64,000 bases of DNA. Source: Coptis chinensis (taxonomy: Eukaryota; Streptophyta; Magnoliopsida; Ranunculales; Ranunculaceae). The notes beneath the pieces were generated by a model. It searched no databases. It was not told the DNA's origin and saw only the letters and a program-made list of their open reading frames with translations. The stretch's first letter is position 1. Every line of letters begins with the position of its first letter. Positions 12,200 to 22,345 of the stretch are shown here, in pieces. The stretch spans positions 10,806,001 to 10,870,000 of the forward strand of contig CM027380.1 in the NCBI GenBank assembly GCA_015680905.1, in the 5' to 3' direction. The translations under genes and the position numbers were made by a program.

Positions 12200-12829
12200 C
12201 GGTCGTCATCTCTGCTTTCATTAGATTATGGTGAGTTCAGCGCATAATGATAGACACGGGGAGTTCTGTCAACGTCATTTTTGTAGGTTGCTACAAGAAC
12301 ATGCAGCTTTCAGAGAATTTGGTGGTTGCAAAAATAATCCAATAGTCAGTTTCAATGGAACAGCAACAACCCCAGTAGGCAAAGTTTCTTTACCAGTCGC
12401 ACTCATGGACAAGATGGCAGACATTGAATTCCTTCTGATGAATTGCAAATCCCTTTACAATGCAATCTTAGGAAGGGATTAGCTCCACAGTATAGGGGCA
12501 GTAGTCTCTACTTTTCATTAGCCAGTCAAATTCCCATCCCTCGGCAAAATTTGTAAGATAAGGGGAGACCAAATGACTTCCCACAGTTGCCACGAAAAAT
12601 TCTTCGAGGAGTATCGTCAGTCCGATATGCGAGGGAATAGAGTTCTCAGCAATTCGCAGGAGGTGTCTAAGTCAGAATCAGTACCACACAATATTTGTAC
12701 TGCTAGTTCACAAATTGAAGGGCCGCCAACTATAGACCGCCTCTTAGAAGTGCAGATTGAGAATTCAAGCGGCGAAACAACTTTCATATCGGCAGAACTG
12801 TCAGAAAGCGAACAAGCGGAGATGATTGT
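12200..12829 (+). pseudogene. Protease and linker of element C
   Basis: Around 12239-12280 one frame reads MIDTGSSVNVIF, the aspartic protease active site. The downstream part (12300-12482) lies in another frame, with GKVSLPVALMDKMADIEFLL and YNAILGRD, the latter being the conserved protease C-terminal segment. 12573-12829 encodes the linker to reverse transcriptase (AELSESEQAEMIV) and is cut by the D1 LTR at 12829. It resumes at 16604 with LLKKNKTIFAWSVEQMPG. Confidence 0.82.
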
Positions 12830-14399
12830 TGTAACGCCCGTATTTTTAAATACGTATTTTTCTATTTAATTAATTAATTAAATTATTTATTTTAAAAATT
12901 CGTCGGATTGGACTCGGGATACGTGGGCCCTGGTTTTGGGCGAAGTGCGTGGTTGGCTTGAAGTTTAGGACCCAAGTATATAAACACATTTTTCTAGAAA
13001 ATAGGGTTCAGAGAATAATAGAATATTAAAAATGGAGGCAGAGCTTGAAATTTGGTTTCTTTGGAGGGTGGAGCCTATGAATCGGGCTAGGAGGATTCGC
13101 CTACGTTCATACAGTGAGTAGCTATTTTGCTATATCACGGATTCTGAGTTTTAGTATATCGGTGTATAGGTTTACATTTTTATATATTGGTAAAACTGTT
13201 GGTATTAAACCGCGAGTCAAAATCTGTTGAAACTTCGAATTTGGATGAAGAAGCCTTATGGCCGTTAAAGGCGATTAAGCCCCATTAGAGAAATCGTCGG
13301 CTTTTTCCTTATTTTCTGTTTACACTCTTTTTGGTTCAACTGTGGCTTTGTTTGGTAATGGGGATCAAAACCAAATGATTTGTGGATTTAAGCTGTCGGG
13401 GGTTGTGAAATTCAAAAGGTCTTTGCCAAAGCTTTTAGAGGGTGTCAATGGCGCACGCCCATCCTCTCGAAATTTTTGGGTGAACCGTTATATTTTTGGT
13501 TGGGATGAACTGTTTTGTTGATGGTGGTAGTTGGGTTGATGTTGGAGTGTATGAGAAATCAATCGAATGGGTCTTTGGATAGAGGCGGTGGAAGCTCGAA
13601 GCTCCATTAATGGCGTACGCCAGGCGATCCTCGAGTAATTTGATTTTCATTGTTTTTGTTGTTTTGTTGTTGATTGAAGATGGATGAATGAATGTTTGTT
13701 GAAGTGAGGTAGTGTAGTAGAGTGAGGGGGCTTTGTTGGAAGCTTGGGGTAAGCCGTTAATGGCGCCATAGATTTCGAGATCTAGTTTGAGAAGATGGTG
13801 GGTTAGGAGTTGGGGTTTTAGCTTTTAGTAAAGTTGTAGGGGTTTTGCAAGGATTAAAACCGATTAGGTTAATTGGGTGGTCGATTGGAATAGTGGTGGC
13901 GGTTTTGGTGGTGGTGGAGAATTGGAGAAGAGAAGATGATGAGCGATGGCCGAATTTCGGTTTGGGCCTTGGGCCAAAACCTTAAGTTTTGTTTTGGGCG
14001 GTTTTGTTTTAGTTGGGCCGACCTTGTTTTGTTTTAGTGGCTAGGCGAAATTTGGTGGTAGTTGGGCGAAATTTCGGTTAAATTTTCGGACCACATTAGT
14101 TATGTTGGGCAGTTCTCTTTGTTTTATTTTGGGGCGAACCCATTTGTATTTTGGATGGGTTTAATTAAGTTTTGTTTGGGCCTTCTCCAAATTATGTTTT
14201 GGGCGATTCGATTATAAGTTTTGGCCCGTTTTTTAATATTGCTTGGGGCCAGTCCATTGGACTTAAAATAGATCTATTTGGGTTCTTAAACGTTTAGACT
14301 TTCGGGTTCTAAGGTTTGGCATGGCCAGTTGGGTCCGAACCATGACCTTGGTCATGAGCCCGTGAGCCATGCACCTTTGACTTTAGCCATGAACCATGG

Positions 14400-14660
14400 C
14401 TATGACCCTGAACTGGTCGAACACGGAAAAAACGGTTTGACTTTGGCGATAGCAGTTTGACTTTGACCATGACACATTGACTTTGACCGGAGCCGGTTTG
14501 ACTTTGACCAAGACATGTTGACTTTGACTTTGACCATGACATGTTGAGTTTGACCTTGACCATGATGTGTTGAGTTTGACCTTGACGGATGTGTTGACCT
14601 TTGTGATTGACTTTGCCCGTTGGCCGATTGACTTTGGACCGTTGACCGATTATTAGGAAT
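14400..14660 (+). repeat. TTGACTTTGAC-rich block in D1
   Basis: A degenerate short-period repeat of TTGACTTTGACC, with CATGACATGTTGA interspersed. The reverse complement (GTCAAAGTCAAC) appears at about 48030-48200 in D2, so it is a family feature of this LTR. Confidence 0.8.
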
Positions 14661-15257
14661 GTTGACTTTTCGATTTTCACATATTTGATTATATGGATAA
14701 ATATAGTAATAAAATATTGTTGAGATTGTATAACTTGGTTTTTGTCATTATCTAATTTAGATTTGGCGTGAGTAGTGTGTAAAAGCATATATATATTGGG
14801 CTTTGATTGTGGTGTTTGGGTGGATGTTTAATTGTCTTTGCATTTGATGTTATAAAATTGTATAAATTTGGTGGTCATTATCTAATTAAGATTTGGCGTG
14901 GATATTGTAATATTATATAATATGTTGGGATATATATAGAATGCAATAGTTTTGGAGAAATAAAGGTATAACCGCTCTATTATTATATATGTGAGATCTT
15001 CTTATGAGGTAGCATAGTATTTGAATGAATATTTTCGGGAGTGTGGTGTAGTGCAATAATATATTAGCGTGAAAGTATGAAAGTGGTTATGAGATATAAT
15101 CGGATATTTCTAAATATTATGGCTTAGTGCAATAAGGTAATTGGACGTGATATAGTGGAATGTTTATGAGTCATAAATGTATGACAATGAATAAATTACG
15201 TAACGAAAATCCTAGAACGACTACCACAACTCAAACAAGGCCCTGTGTGGCGTATTT

Positions 15258-15602
15258 GATATATAAGATGTTGATATATAAGATGTTGTATATATATGAG
15301 ATGTTGATTGACCCATGTGTTGAGCAATCGTAGCCGAATAGTGGCTTGATATATAAGATGTTGATATATAAGATGTTGTATATATATGAGATGTTGATTG
15401 ACCCATGTGTTGGGCAATAAAAATAATGGCTTGATATATAAGATGTTGATATATAAGATGTTGTATATATATGAGATGTTGATTGACCCATGTGTTGGAG
15501 ATCGTGGCCGAATAGTGGCTTGATATATAAGATGTTGATATATAAGATGTTGTATATATATGAGATGTTGATTGTGTGTTGGGCAATCGAGCAATAGTGG
15601 CT
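15258..15602 (+). repeat. Four-copy ~86-bp tandem repeat in D1
   Basis: Units of about 83-90 bp begin TGATATATAAGATGTTGATA and contain GATTGACCCATGTGTTG and GCCGAATAGTGGC. Four successive units occupy the block; the related D2 LTR has about one unit (47297-47365). Repeat-encoded open frames on the minus strand are not genes. Confidence 0.88.
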
Positions 15603-16603
15603 TGATTATTCCGGGAGCAAATATTGAAGCGAGACGTAGCGATATTTTATGCGAATAGGGGCATTACTTATATAATGGCTTCCGGTGTGAGGATTTACGG
15701 TGTCGCGCGCATCCCGCTTCAGGTGGACGGAGTGGTACATTATATAAGGGGAGGCATGTGGATGTACATGTTCGGCGCTCGCTCGCGATTGTGGTAGCCA
15801 GGAAACTAGGTAAGACATAGATCTGACGTGATTTTAGGGACACACAAAGAAAGTCTAAACTAATATAATTATGGTAATATGTTGGTAAACAATATATCTC
15901 TAGATAGATGATTGTATATGTTTGGCTGGTTAGTAGTTTAGTTATCTCGTGGAGGAACTAAATGCCTTATTTATGATGTGTATAGTTTGTTGTGTGGTTA
16001 GTGGGAAGTTAATTTTGGAGGAACTACTGCCTAGATTATTACTTAAGGATGTTGTATTAGTCGTTAAAAGTTAAAAGCCTCGATTGGAGGAACTAACTGC
16101 ATTATGGATTATGTATATATTTGTATAAGTATATGTTGTTTTTAGAGCTACTCACAAGTATTTTTATAATGTGACCCGATTTGCATGTTTGTTTATCGGG
16201 TATGTTCATTCAATGAACATAGTTGATAAGTTTGATGCCAGTTTAGTGTTGAAGAAGAGTGGTTCTTCGCTTGTGGTTTTCGTTAGCGTTTCATCTCGAG
16301 ATTTGTTTTGTTTTCCCTTGAGGTGATATAGAATTTTAGTCTATACAATGTTTTTGTATTTTCATTTGTAAATTTTATTAAAGAGTTATTGAAAGGAGAG
16401 TTGTAACCTAATCTTATTTGTGAATCTTTGTCATGAAGAAGACTTTTGTTTAAGTTAAAATTTTTATTGGTTTTTATTATCCGCATATTTAAATTGTTTA
16501 TGGGTTTTTTGGAGTTGAGAGTGCGTCACACCTCGGAGATCGAAGAGTCGGGGACAAATAATATTTTTCCGAATTCTGTCGAAATTCGGGGTGTGACAAT
16601 TGT

Positions 16604-18170
16604 CCTCCTAAAAAAAAACAAGACGATATTTGCTTGGTCAGTAGAACAAATGCCTGGACTTAGCCCAGATATTGCATGTCACATGCTTGACATTGATCCT
16701 ATAACCAAGCAATGCGACAGAAACCTAGGCGTATGACACCAGATAGAAAACTCAAGGTCAAAGAGGAGATCGATCATCTACTCTCAGTCAAGCCTAAGAA
16801 AGATGGTAAAATGAGAGTGTGCATCGATTTCACGATCCTTAACAAAGCTTGCCCGATTCATCCCTACCCTCTTCCGCGGATATCAGAACGGGTAGATGCC
16901 ACATCTGACTACCCGCGATTATCATTTATGGATGTTTCTTCAGGATACCACCAGATTCCGCTATCTATTAACGATCAAGAAGCAACAACATTCATAGCTG
17001 ATCTGGGAATTTTTTGTTACCAGGTCATGCCTTTTGTTTTAAAAAACACGGGTGACACTTATCAGAGGATGATCAACACCATATTTGGAGATATGTTAGG
17101 CAAGATAATGGAGGCATACAATGATGACATGATTGTAAAATCCAAGCATAAGGGAGATCACATATCTGACTTACAATCAGTTTTTGACAGAATTGAAGAA
17201 TTCAACATGCAGCTCAATCCTTCGAAATGCGCTTTCGAGCTAATCTCCAGAAATGTTCTGGGGTATTTGATGACTCGTTGAGGCATCGAAGCTAACCCAG
17301 AGCAGATCCGATCCATTCAAGCCATGCTAGTGCCAAAAACAAAAAAGGAGATTCACCAGCTCACAGGACACTTAGCAGCTCTCAACCGTTTCATCTCTAA
17401 GTACTCGGACAGATGTCGTCCTTTCTTTCAGACTTTAAAGGACACAGCAGGGTGGAATGATGATTGTGAAAATGCCTTCCAATCTATCAAGAAATACTTA
17501 GTCTCACCACCAATGTTGGCTAGCCCAGCCACAGGGAAACCTGTCGGAGTTTACTTGGCCGCTACAGATACTGCAGTTAGTGAAGTACTGTTCATCGATG
17601 GAGAAGACGGTCGTCCAATCCTTTTCATTAGTAAGACCCTAACGGGGGTGGCAACTAGATATGCGAGAGTTGAAAAAATCGCTCTAGCATTGGTTCATGC
17701 TGCCAGACGCCTCAAGCCATACTTCCAAGGAAGATTGGTCAAGGTAACACTAAATACCCATTTCACAAAGTTTTCCGCAGTGCTCAGGAATCAAGCAGAC
17801 TGGCTTAATGGGACATCTATTTAAGCGCTTACAACATTGTCTTTTAACCTCGTGTTTCAGCAAAGGGTCACACCCTTGCATCCCTAATGACAAATTTTCC
17901 AATTGACGATTTTGTCCCTGAAATCAACCAAGACGAGGGCATCTCTAATGAAGCGCCAGCAGTTGGGGGCGAGGAAGGCCCAACAAATCTTATGGCCCCA
18001 TCACTCAATTCATAGATGGTTTACACGAACGTCTAACACAACAAAGCTGGCTCTGGATTAGGATGGGCTTTTATCAAGGTAGACAATTAGTAGTTTGGGC
18101 CGACAGTTCCTTAGAACTGGTTCTTGAAGTAATTTTCTTTTGTTTTTTAGATTATCACTTATCAATAAAA
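16604..18170 (+). pseudogene. Reverse transcriptase and RNase H of element C
   Basis: Coding resumes after D1 with TIFAWSVEQMPG. 16712-17281 is the reverse transcriptase: MRVCIDFTILNKACP, FMDVSSGYHQIPL and the catalytic YNDD in AYNDDMIVKSK. A stop at about 17279 interrupts the tail before GIEANPEQI. 17324-17824 is the connection and first RNase H (LTGHLAALNRFISKYSDRC, LFISKTLTG, KIALALVHAARRLKPYFQ). About 17990-18160 resembles the start of a second, Tat-type RNase H (GSGLGWAFIK) with stops. Integrase was not found; this region passes directly into the tandem array. Confidence 0.87.
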
Positions 18171-18302
18171 TGCATTATTCCACATTTCTTTATTTTCATT
18201 CAGTTAGTTAGTCAAAAATAATATATATAAATTACTTAATTACCATTCTTAAAGAAAAGCAGTTGATAGGAAAGCTAAACTATAAAAAACATATACAAAT
18301 TC

Positions 18303-18884
18303 AAAAGTCATGGAGTTTGCATTTGCAACACGTCTTTCCATGCACCCAAAAGTCGTGGAGTTTGTATTTTCAACACCTCTCTCCACGCACCAAAAAGTCA
18401 TGGATTTTGTGTTTTCAACACCTCTCTCCATGCACCAAAAAGTCGTGGAGTTTGTGTTTTCAACACCTCTTTCCATACACCAAAAGCCGGGGAGTTTGCG
18501 TTTTCAACACCTCTCTCCACGCACCAAAAAGCCGTGGAGTTTGCGTTTTCAATACCTCTCTCCATGCACCAAAAGTCGTGGAGTTTGTATTTTCAACACC
18601 TTTCTCCACGCACTAAAAAGTCATGGGGTTTGTGTTTTCAACACTTCTCTCCATGCACCAAAAGTCGTAGAGTTTGTGTTTTCAACACCTCTCTCCACGC
18701 ACCAAAAAGTCATAGGGTTTGCGTTTTCAACACCTCTCTCCATGCACCAAAAAGTCATGGAGTTTGCGTTTTTAACACCTCTCTCCATGCACCAAAAAGC
18801 CGTGGAGGTTGTGTTTTCAACACTTCTCTCCACGCACCAAAAAGCCGTGGAGGTCGTGTTTTCAACACCTCTCTCCATGCACCA
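18303..18884 (+). repeat. 13-unit, 44-45-bp tandem array in element C
   Basis: Thirteen consecutive units follow the pattern AAAAGTCRTGGAGTTTG, then TTTTCAACACCTCTCTCC, then AYGCACC. They alternate between 44 and 45 bp and vary at a few positions. A run of about 16 A follows. Long frames crossing it on both strands are produced by the near-multiple-of-three period. It lies between pol and the 3' LTR, where Tat elements often carry tandem repeats. Confidence 0.93.
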
Positions 18885-18899
18885 AAAAAAAAAAAAAAA

Positions 18900-20012
18900 T
18901 CATTAAAGCAGTGGCAACACCAACAAACACTATGCTTAAAGCACAAATATTATTCATGCAAGAAGCGCATGAACCAGCATACCCTAGGTTGCAAAGGCAA
19001 AATTATCTTACAATTCACTAAGCTGGAATCTAGTCATAGCCTCAACCCTCAATCAAATAACACGCTTCGCAACATAGCGTATCATAATCAAAGTTTAGTA
19101 GTCTTAGCCCACACAAGTGCATCCTATCACAAGTCCTTTTTCATCGACTCATATCCCCATAAACAAACATATAGTTCTTCTGCAACTTGAAACCAATTGT
19201 CTTTAAAGTGGGTAGTACAGCAACCACCTACGAATTAAGTCTTGTGGTTTCAACGCAATCATAGTTAAATATGTACATAAAAGCTCTGTACTAACTTCAT
19301 TATACAAGTTATACAAATGGTTTCTTTATCATAAATTATATCAAACAACAAAACAAGGAGTATATATTTGTATATGTAGTTTTTTTTACTTCTTGCAATT
19401 TGTGTATCCCAATAATACACGTCTGAAATATCCTCCACACTTTTCGCATTATTCGAACTCATCTCCGTTACCAATGGATTATTCATATACTCTTCGACCA
19501 TCTCGGTAGAGAAAACTATATCATCTGTCGGCTTCAGCGCCTCTATCACATCATCATCAAGAAATACAGTGGGAATGTGATCCGTGTTGTGGATTGGTAT
19601 ACCATTTGTGGCATACAAAGAGACACCAGGCACACCATTTTTAGTCCCATCTTCAATAGCACGATTGGGGGCGGCTTGGACCCGTTCAATTTCTGTAAAC
19701 GGTGGCTGATTCTCCATAGTTTTAACGTCTTTTTCGGAAACAAAAATATCAGTAATCATAGCCTCATGGTTTAAAGCAACACAATGTGGCTGATGCTCAA
19801 CACCCTGGGTAAATTGCCCTTAACTAGCTCCTTTGGCATCAATACCAACACTGGCATTAACAGATGCCATGTCAAACGGGTGGTTGTTACTATCAGCTTT
19901 GTCATGCACTTGCATCGCATATATTTCAATCACACTATTTCATTATTTTGTAGTAATATAATGTTTATTCTTCGCCGCAAGGAACGAATTCCATCCGATG
20001 AAGAGGGGGCGG
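18900..20012 (+). other. 3' region of element C with purine tract
   Basis: AT-rich region between the array and the 3' LTR. It holds an antisense ORF (listed separately) and ends in the polypurine tract GAAGAGGGGGCGG at 20000-20012, directly against the LTR. Nothing else is recognised. Confidence 0.7.
19265..19759 (-). CDS. Antisense ORF of element C, unknown product
   Basis: A 164-codon frame runs opposite to element C, between its array and 3' LTR. The first ~120 residues are mixed and acidic (for example HIPTVFLDDDVIEALKP and VFSTEMVEEYMNNP); the tail is hydrophobic and Ile/Tyr-rich. I recognise no domain. Extra antisense ORFs between pol and the 3' LTR are known in Tat-lineage elements, and element E in this window carries clear ones. 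This frame may be a remnant of such an ORF, possibly a terminal exon. No splice sites were established. Chance is a real alternative in AT-rich DNA. Confidence 0.35.
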   Translation of the reverse strand: MITDIFVSEKDVKTMENQPPFTEIERVQAAPNRAIEDGTKNGVPGVSLYATNGIPIHNTDHIPTVFLDDDVIEALKPTDDIVFSTEMVEEYMNNPLVTEMSSNNAKSVEDISDVYYWDTQIARSKKNYIYKYILLVLLFDIIYDKETICITCIMKLVQSFYVHI

Positions 20013-20604
20013 TGTATGTACCAGTATACTCGTACCCCTACGAACAACCATCAGTGGATACTACTATAAAAGCCGCCCACTAATAAGGCGTGCTTGCTTG
20101 CCCACTACTATGGCATTCCCGCTTGCCTACTAGTGAGGCGTGCTTGCTTGCCCGCTACTGTGGCATCGCTTGCCTATTAGTGAGGCGTGCTTGCTTGCCC
20201 GCTACTGTGGCATTCCCACTTGCCTACTAGTGTGACATTCGGGCATGCCCTATATTAGAGCAATGACACTGCCCACTAATATAGCACCCAAGTTATATAT
20301 AGCAGGTCCGGAGATATGTCAAGGAATTTTTTCCACATAAAGCTTTTGGAAAGATTTCATACAAAGAGGGAAATATCTCATCAAATAAGAAAAGAGTATT
20401 TTAAGCAATAAGAAGCTTAACATATTCATTTTCCTATAAATACCCAACAATCATTTCAAACAAAGAACTACGTGCATTTTTTAGACTTGATTCCAGAGAA
20501 CGATTTTGATATGTAGACAGCTATTGGTAGTACAGTCTCTCTCAGTTCATATCAACCTCTTCAACAAGATCACTGGTGTGTTTGCGTGAGTTCTCACCCA
20601 AACA
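20013..20604 (+). repeat. 3' LTR of element C
   Basis: 592 bp, matching 9367-9929 apart from substitutions and one extra short tandem unit near its start. It is followed by the TSD AGTAC and then by CACTA subterminal sequence. Confidence 0.92.
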
Positions 20605-20630
20605 AGTACCTCTTATATACCATGGTTTTT

Positions 20631-22177
20631 GCCAATGATAAGAGCCCAAAACTGTAGTTTTAACCCTTTAACAATATTGTTGTTAGACCAATTATGTGAT
20701 TAATAATATAGGTTTATCACTAATTACATGCTTTTGAGTATTTAAGGCTTTGGAGTTGAATAAATGTAAATTTGTTACTAATTAGGCGCTAAAAGGAGCT
20801 AAAGGGATTGCTATGAAAGTTCTATGAAGAAAGCCCAAGTTTCATGGAGAAAAAGCCCTTAAAAAGCCAAAGTCAAAGTTGTTAAGTGAAAGTCAAACCG
20901 GATTAGAAAGCTGAAGAAAAGTCAACAGAACTTCAAAATGCCATATCTTTAGATTCAGACCTCGGATTTGGGCCCATTTTATATCAAAATGACCGGCTCA
21001 GAAAGCTCTTTCCAATGGTCTAGACCTTGACTCGATCAAAGCAGTATAAGTTGGTGAAAACTTGCACTACAGTAATACGACCAGAATGGGAAGTCTTGGA
21101 TTCAAAAAATTGGGTTTTAGGCTCGATTTTTCAGCCCAAAACATGCATGACTCCTCAGCCCATGCACGAATTTGGGGATCTAGCTCTTCTATATCAAGAG
21201 ACAAAAGCTTAGCGCTTAAGCTATCTAGATCTAAACCTAGTTCTAGTTCATAAAATTTAGTTTTGTAATATAGAATTAGTTTTAATTGATTAAATTAGTT
21301 TATATATATTAATCTAGTTAGTTGTCAATTTTATTAGTTGTGAGAACAAGTTTTGAATTTTAGAATAAATTACTTAGTTATATTTCAATCTTTAATTTCA
21401 AATTCAATCTTGCATTCATAGATTTAGTTGTTTTAAATTGATAATTAGTATTCATATTCTTAGTTCTAAATTAGTTTAAATTTCAATTGTAATCCATTTT
21501 TGAATCTTAAATTATTGTTAATTTAGATTAAGAAGGTTTAATTAGTTATTCAATAATGACTTGTTTTTACTGTTATTGGTTTAGAAATGATAGTATGATG
21601 ATTCAAAGCTAAAACCTCTATTAGAAGGGTTTGAGGAAGCCTTGATGAAAACTTGATTTTGTTAGCTTAGAAATTGTCGTGATAATCTATTCAATTCTAG
21701 AAAGTAATTAGTTCACCATGAGAATAGATTTGATTGCTTCACATACTAGTTATTATTTGATAGAGATTGCCATGAATAACTAGAGATTAGAATACCAGTT
21801 GTTATGCGAAAGCATTGACATTTTGATTACGACATTTCTTTGTTAGTTGATTAAGTCGAATCAAGGTGGAATCAAATTCCCCTAATTCATTCTCTATTGT
21901 CAAGTTAGTATTTGAATTCCATCATTTCGTTATTTGCATATTGTTTTCTAGTTTCCCATCATAGTATAAATTCACATCTATAAATATTGCGCATGCTCTC
22001 ACTATTGTTCCCTTATGTTGATTAATTGATTTCTTTATGTCTTGGTAGTTTAGGAGTGGAACAATTCCGTACTCTATATATTGCATAAATCTATATGTGA
22101 GAATAGAAAATAAATAATTGATACCGTAAGAATAAAATTAGAGTAATCTAATTGAGTTTTTACAGGTTATCAGCCAA
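20631..22177 (+). mobile_element. Athila-type solo LTR with TSD
   Basis: A 1537-bp sequence (20636-22172) starts TGATAAGAGCCCAAAACTG and ends GGTTATCA, flanked by GCCAA on both sides (20631-20635 and 22173-22177). Its first several hundred bases closely match the LTRs of element B1 (39855, 51491); the remainder diverges. It contains no internal coding. It is inserted in CACTA subterminal sequence, as shown by the GTGGT-type motifs on both sides. Confidence 0.92.
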
Positions 22178-22345
22178 CACCGTGATATTATGATTTGCAA
22201 ACCGTGGTTAATAGTCCTTATAGTTTGCTCTATTTGATGTGAACCGTGGGAAATAGTGATGATAAATACGCCGGTTTGATAAAAACCATGGTTTATAATA
22301 ATCTCCTTATACCTCAGTTATTGTAAAACCGTGGTTTACTAACAT
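22178..22345. repeat. CACTA subterminal repeats, continued
   Basis: Repeated ACCGTGGTTTA, CCGTGGGAAATA and ACCATGGTTTATA motifs resume the left subterminal region interrupted by element C and the solo LTR. Confidence 0.7.

Larger units (their letters stand above)
12825..16603 (+). mobile_element. Solo LTR D1, 3.77 kb, with TSD
   Basis: The sequence starts TGTAACGCCCG at 12830 and ends GGGTGTGACA at 16598, with ATTGT on both sides (12825-12829 and 16599-16603). The pol frame of element C continues across it. There is no internal retroelement domain, primer site or second LTR, so it is a solo LTR left by LTR-LTR recombination. Length and termini resemble Tekay/Del-type chromovirus LTRs, which is inference. 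A related copy lies in reverse orientation from 46139 (D2). Internal repeats are listed separately; frames at 14309-15818 are repeat artefacts. Confidence 0.9.
9362..20609 (+). mobile_element. Ty3/gypsy Tat-type retrotransposon C with TSD
   Basis: LTRs at 9367-9929 and 20013-20604 start TGTATGTACC/T and end ACCCAAACA, flanked by AGTAC on both sides (9362-9366 and 20605-20609). A Tat-like primer site follows the left LTR and a purine tract precedes the right LTR. The interior reads gag, protease, reverse transcriptase and RNase H, with the start of a second RNase H, then a 45-bp tandem array and an antisense ORF. Integrase was not found. The D1 solo LTR splits pol at 12830-16598. All coding parts carry stops or frameshifts. 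Confidence 0.92.

Noticed and set aside
15196-15594. Minus-strand ORFs of up to 132 codons in D1
   Set aside because: Encoded entirely by the four-copy 86-bp repeat; no protein character.
12830-16598. D1 considered as a complete retrotransposon
   Set aside because: TSD flanks the ends of one LTR-like unit; no internal LTR boundary, primer site or coding domain is present.
18303-18884. CRISPR-like appearance of regularly spaced repeats
   Set aside because: Units are directly adjacent with no unique spacers, and the context is a plant retrotransposon.
18310-19190. Long ORFs of 198 and 218 codons across the 45-bp array
   Set aside because: Products of a near-multiple-of-three tandem repeat; open on both strands and repetitive every 15 residues.
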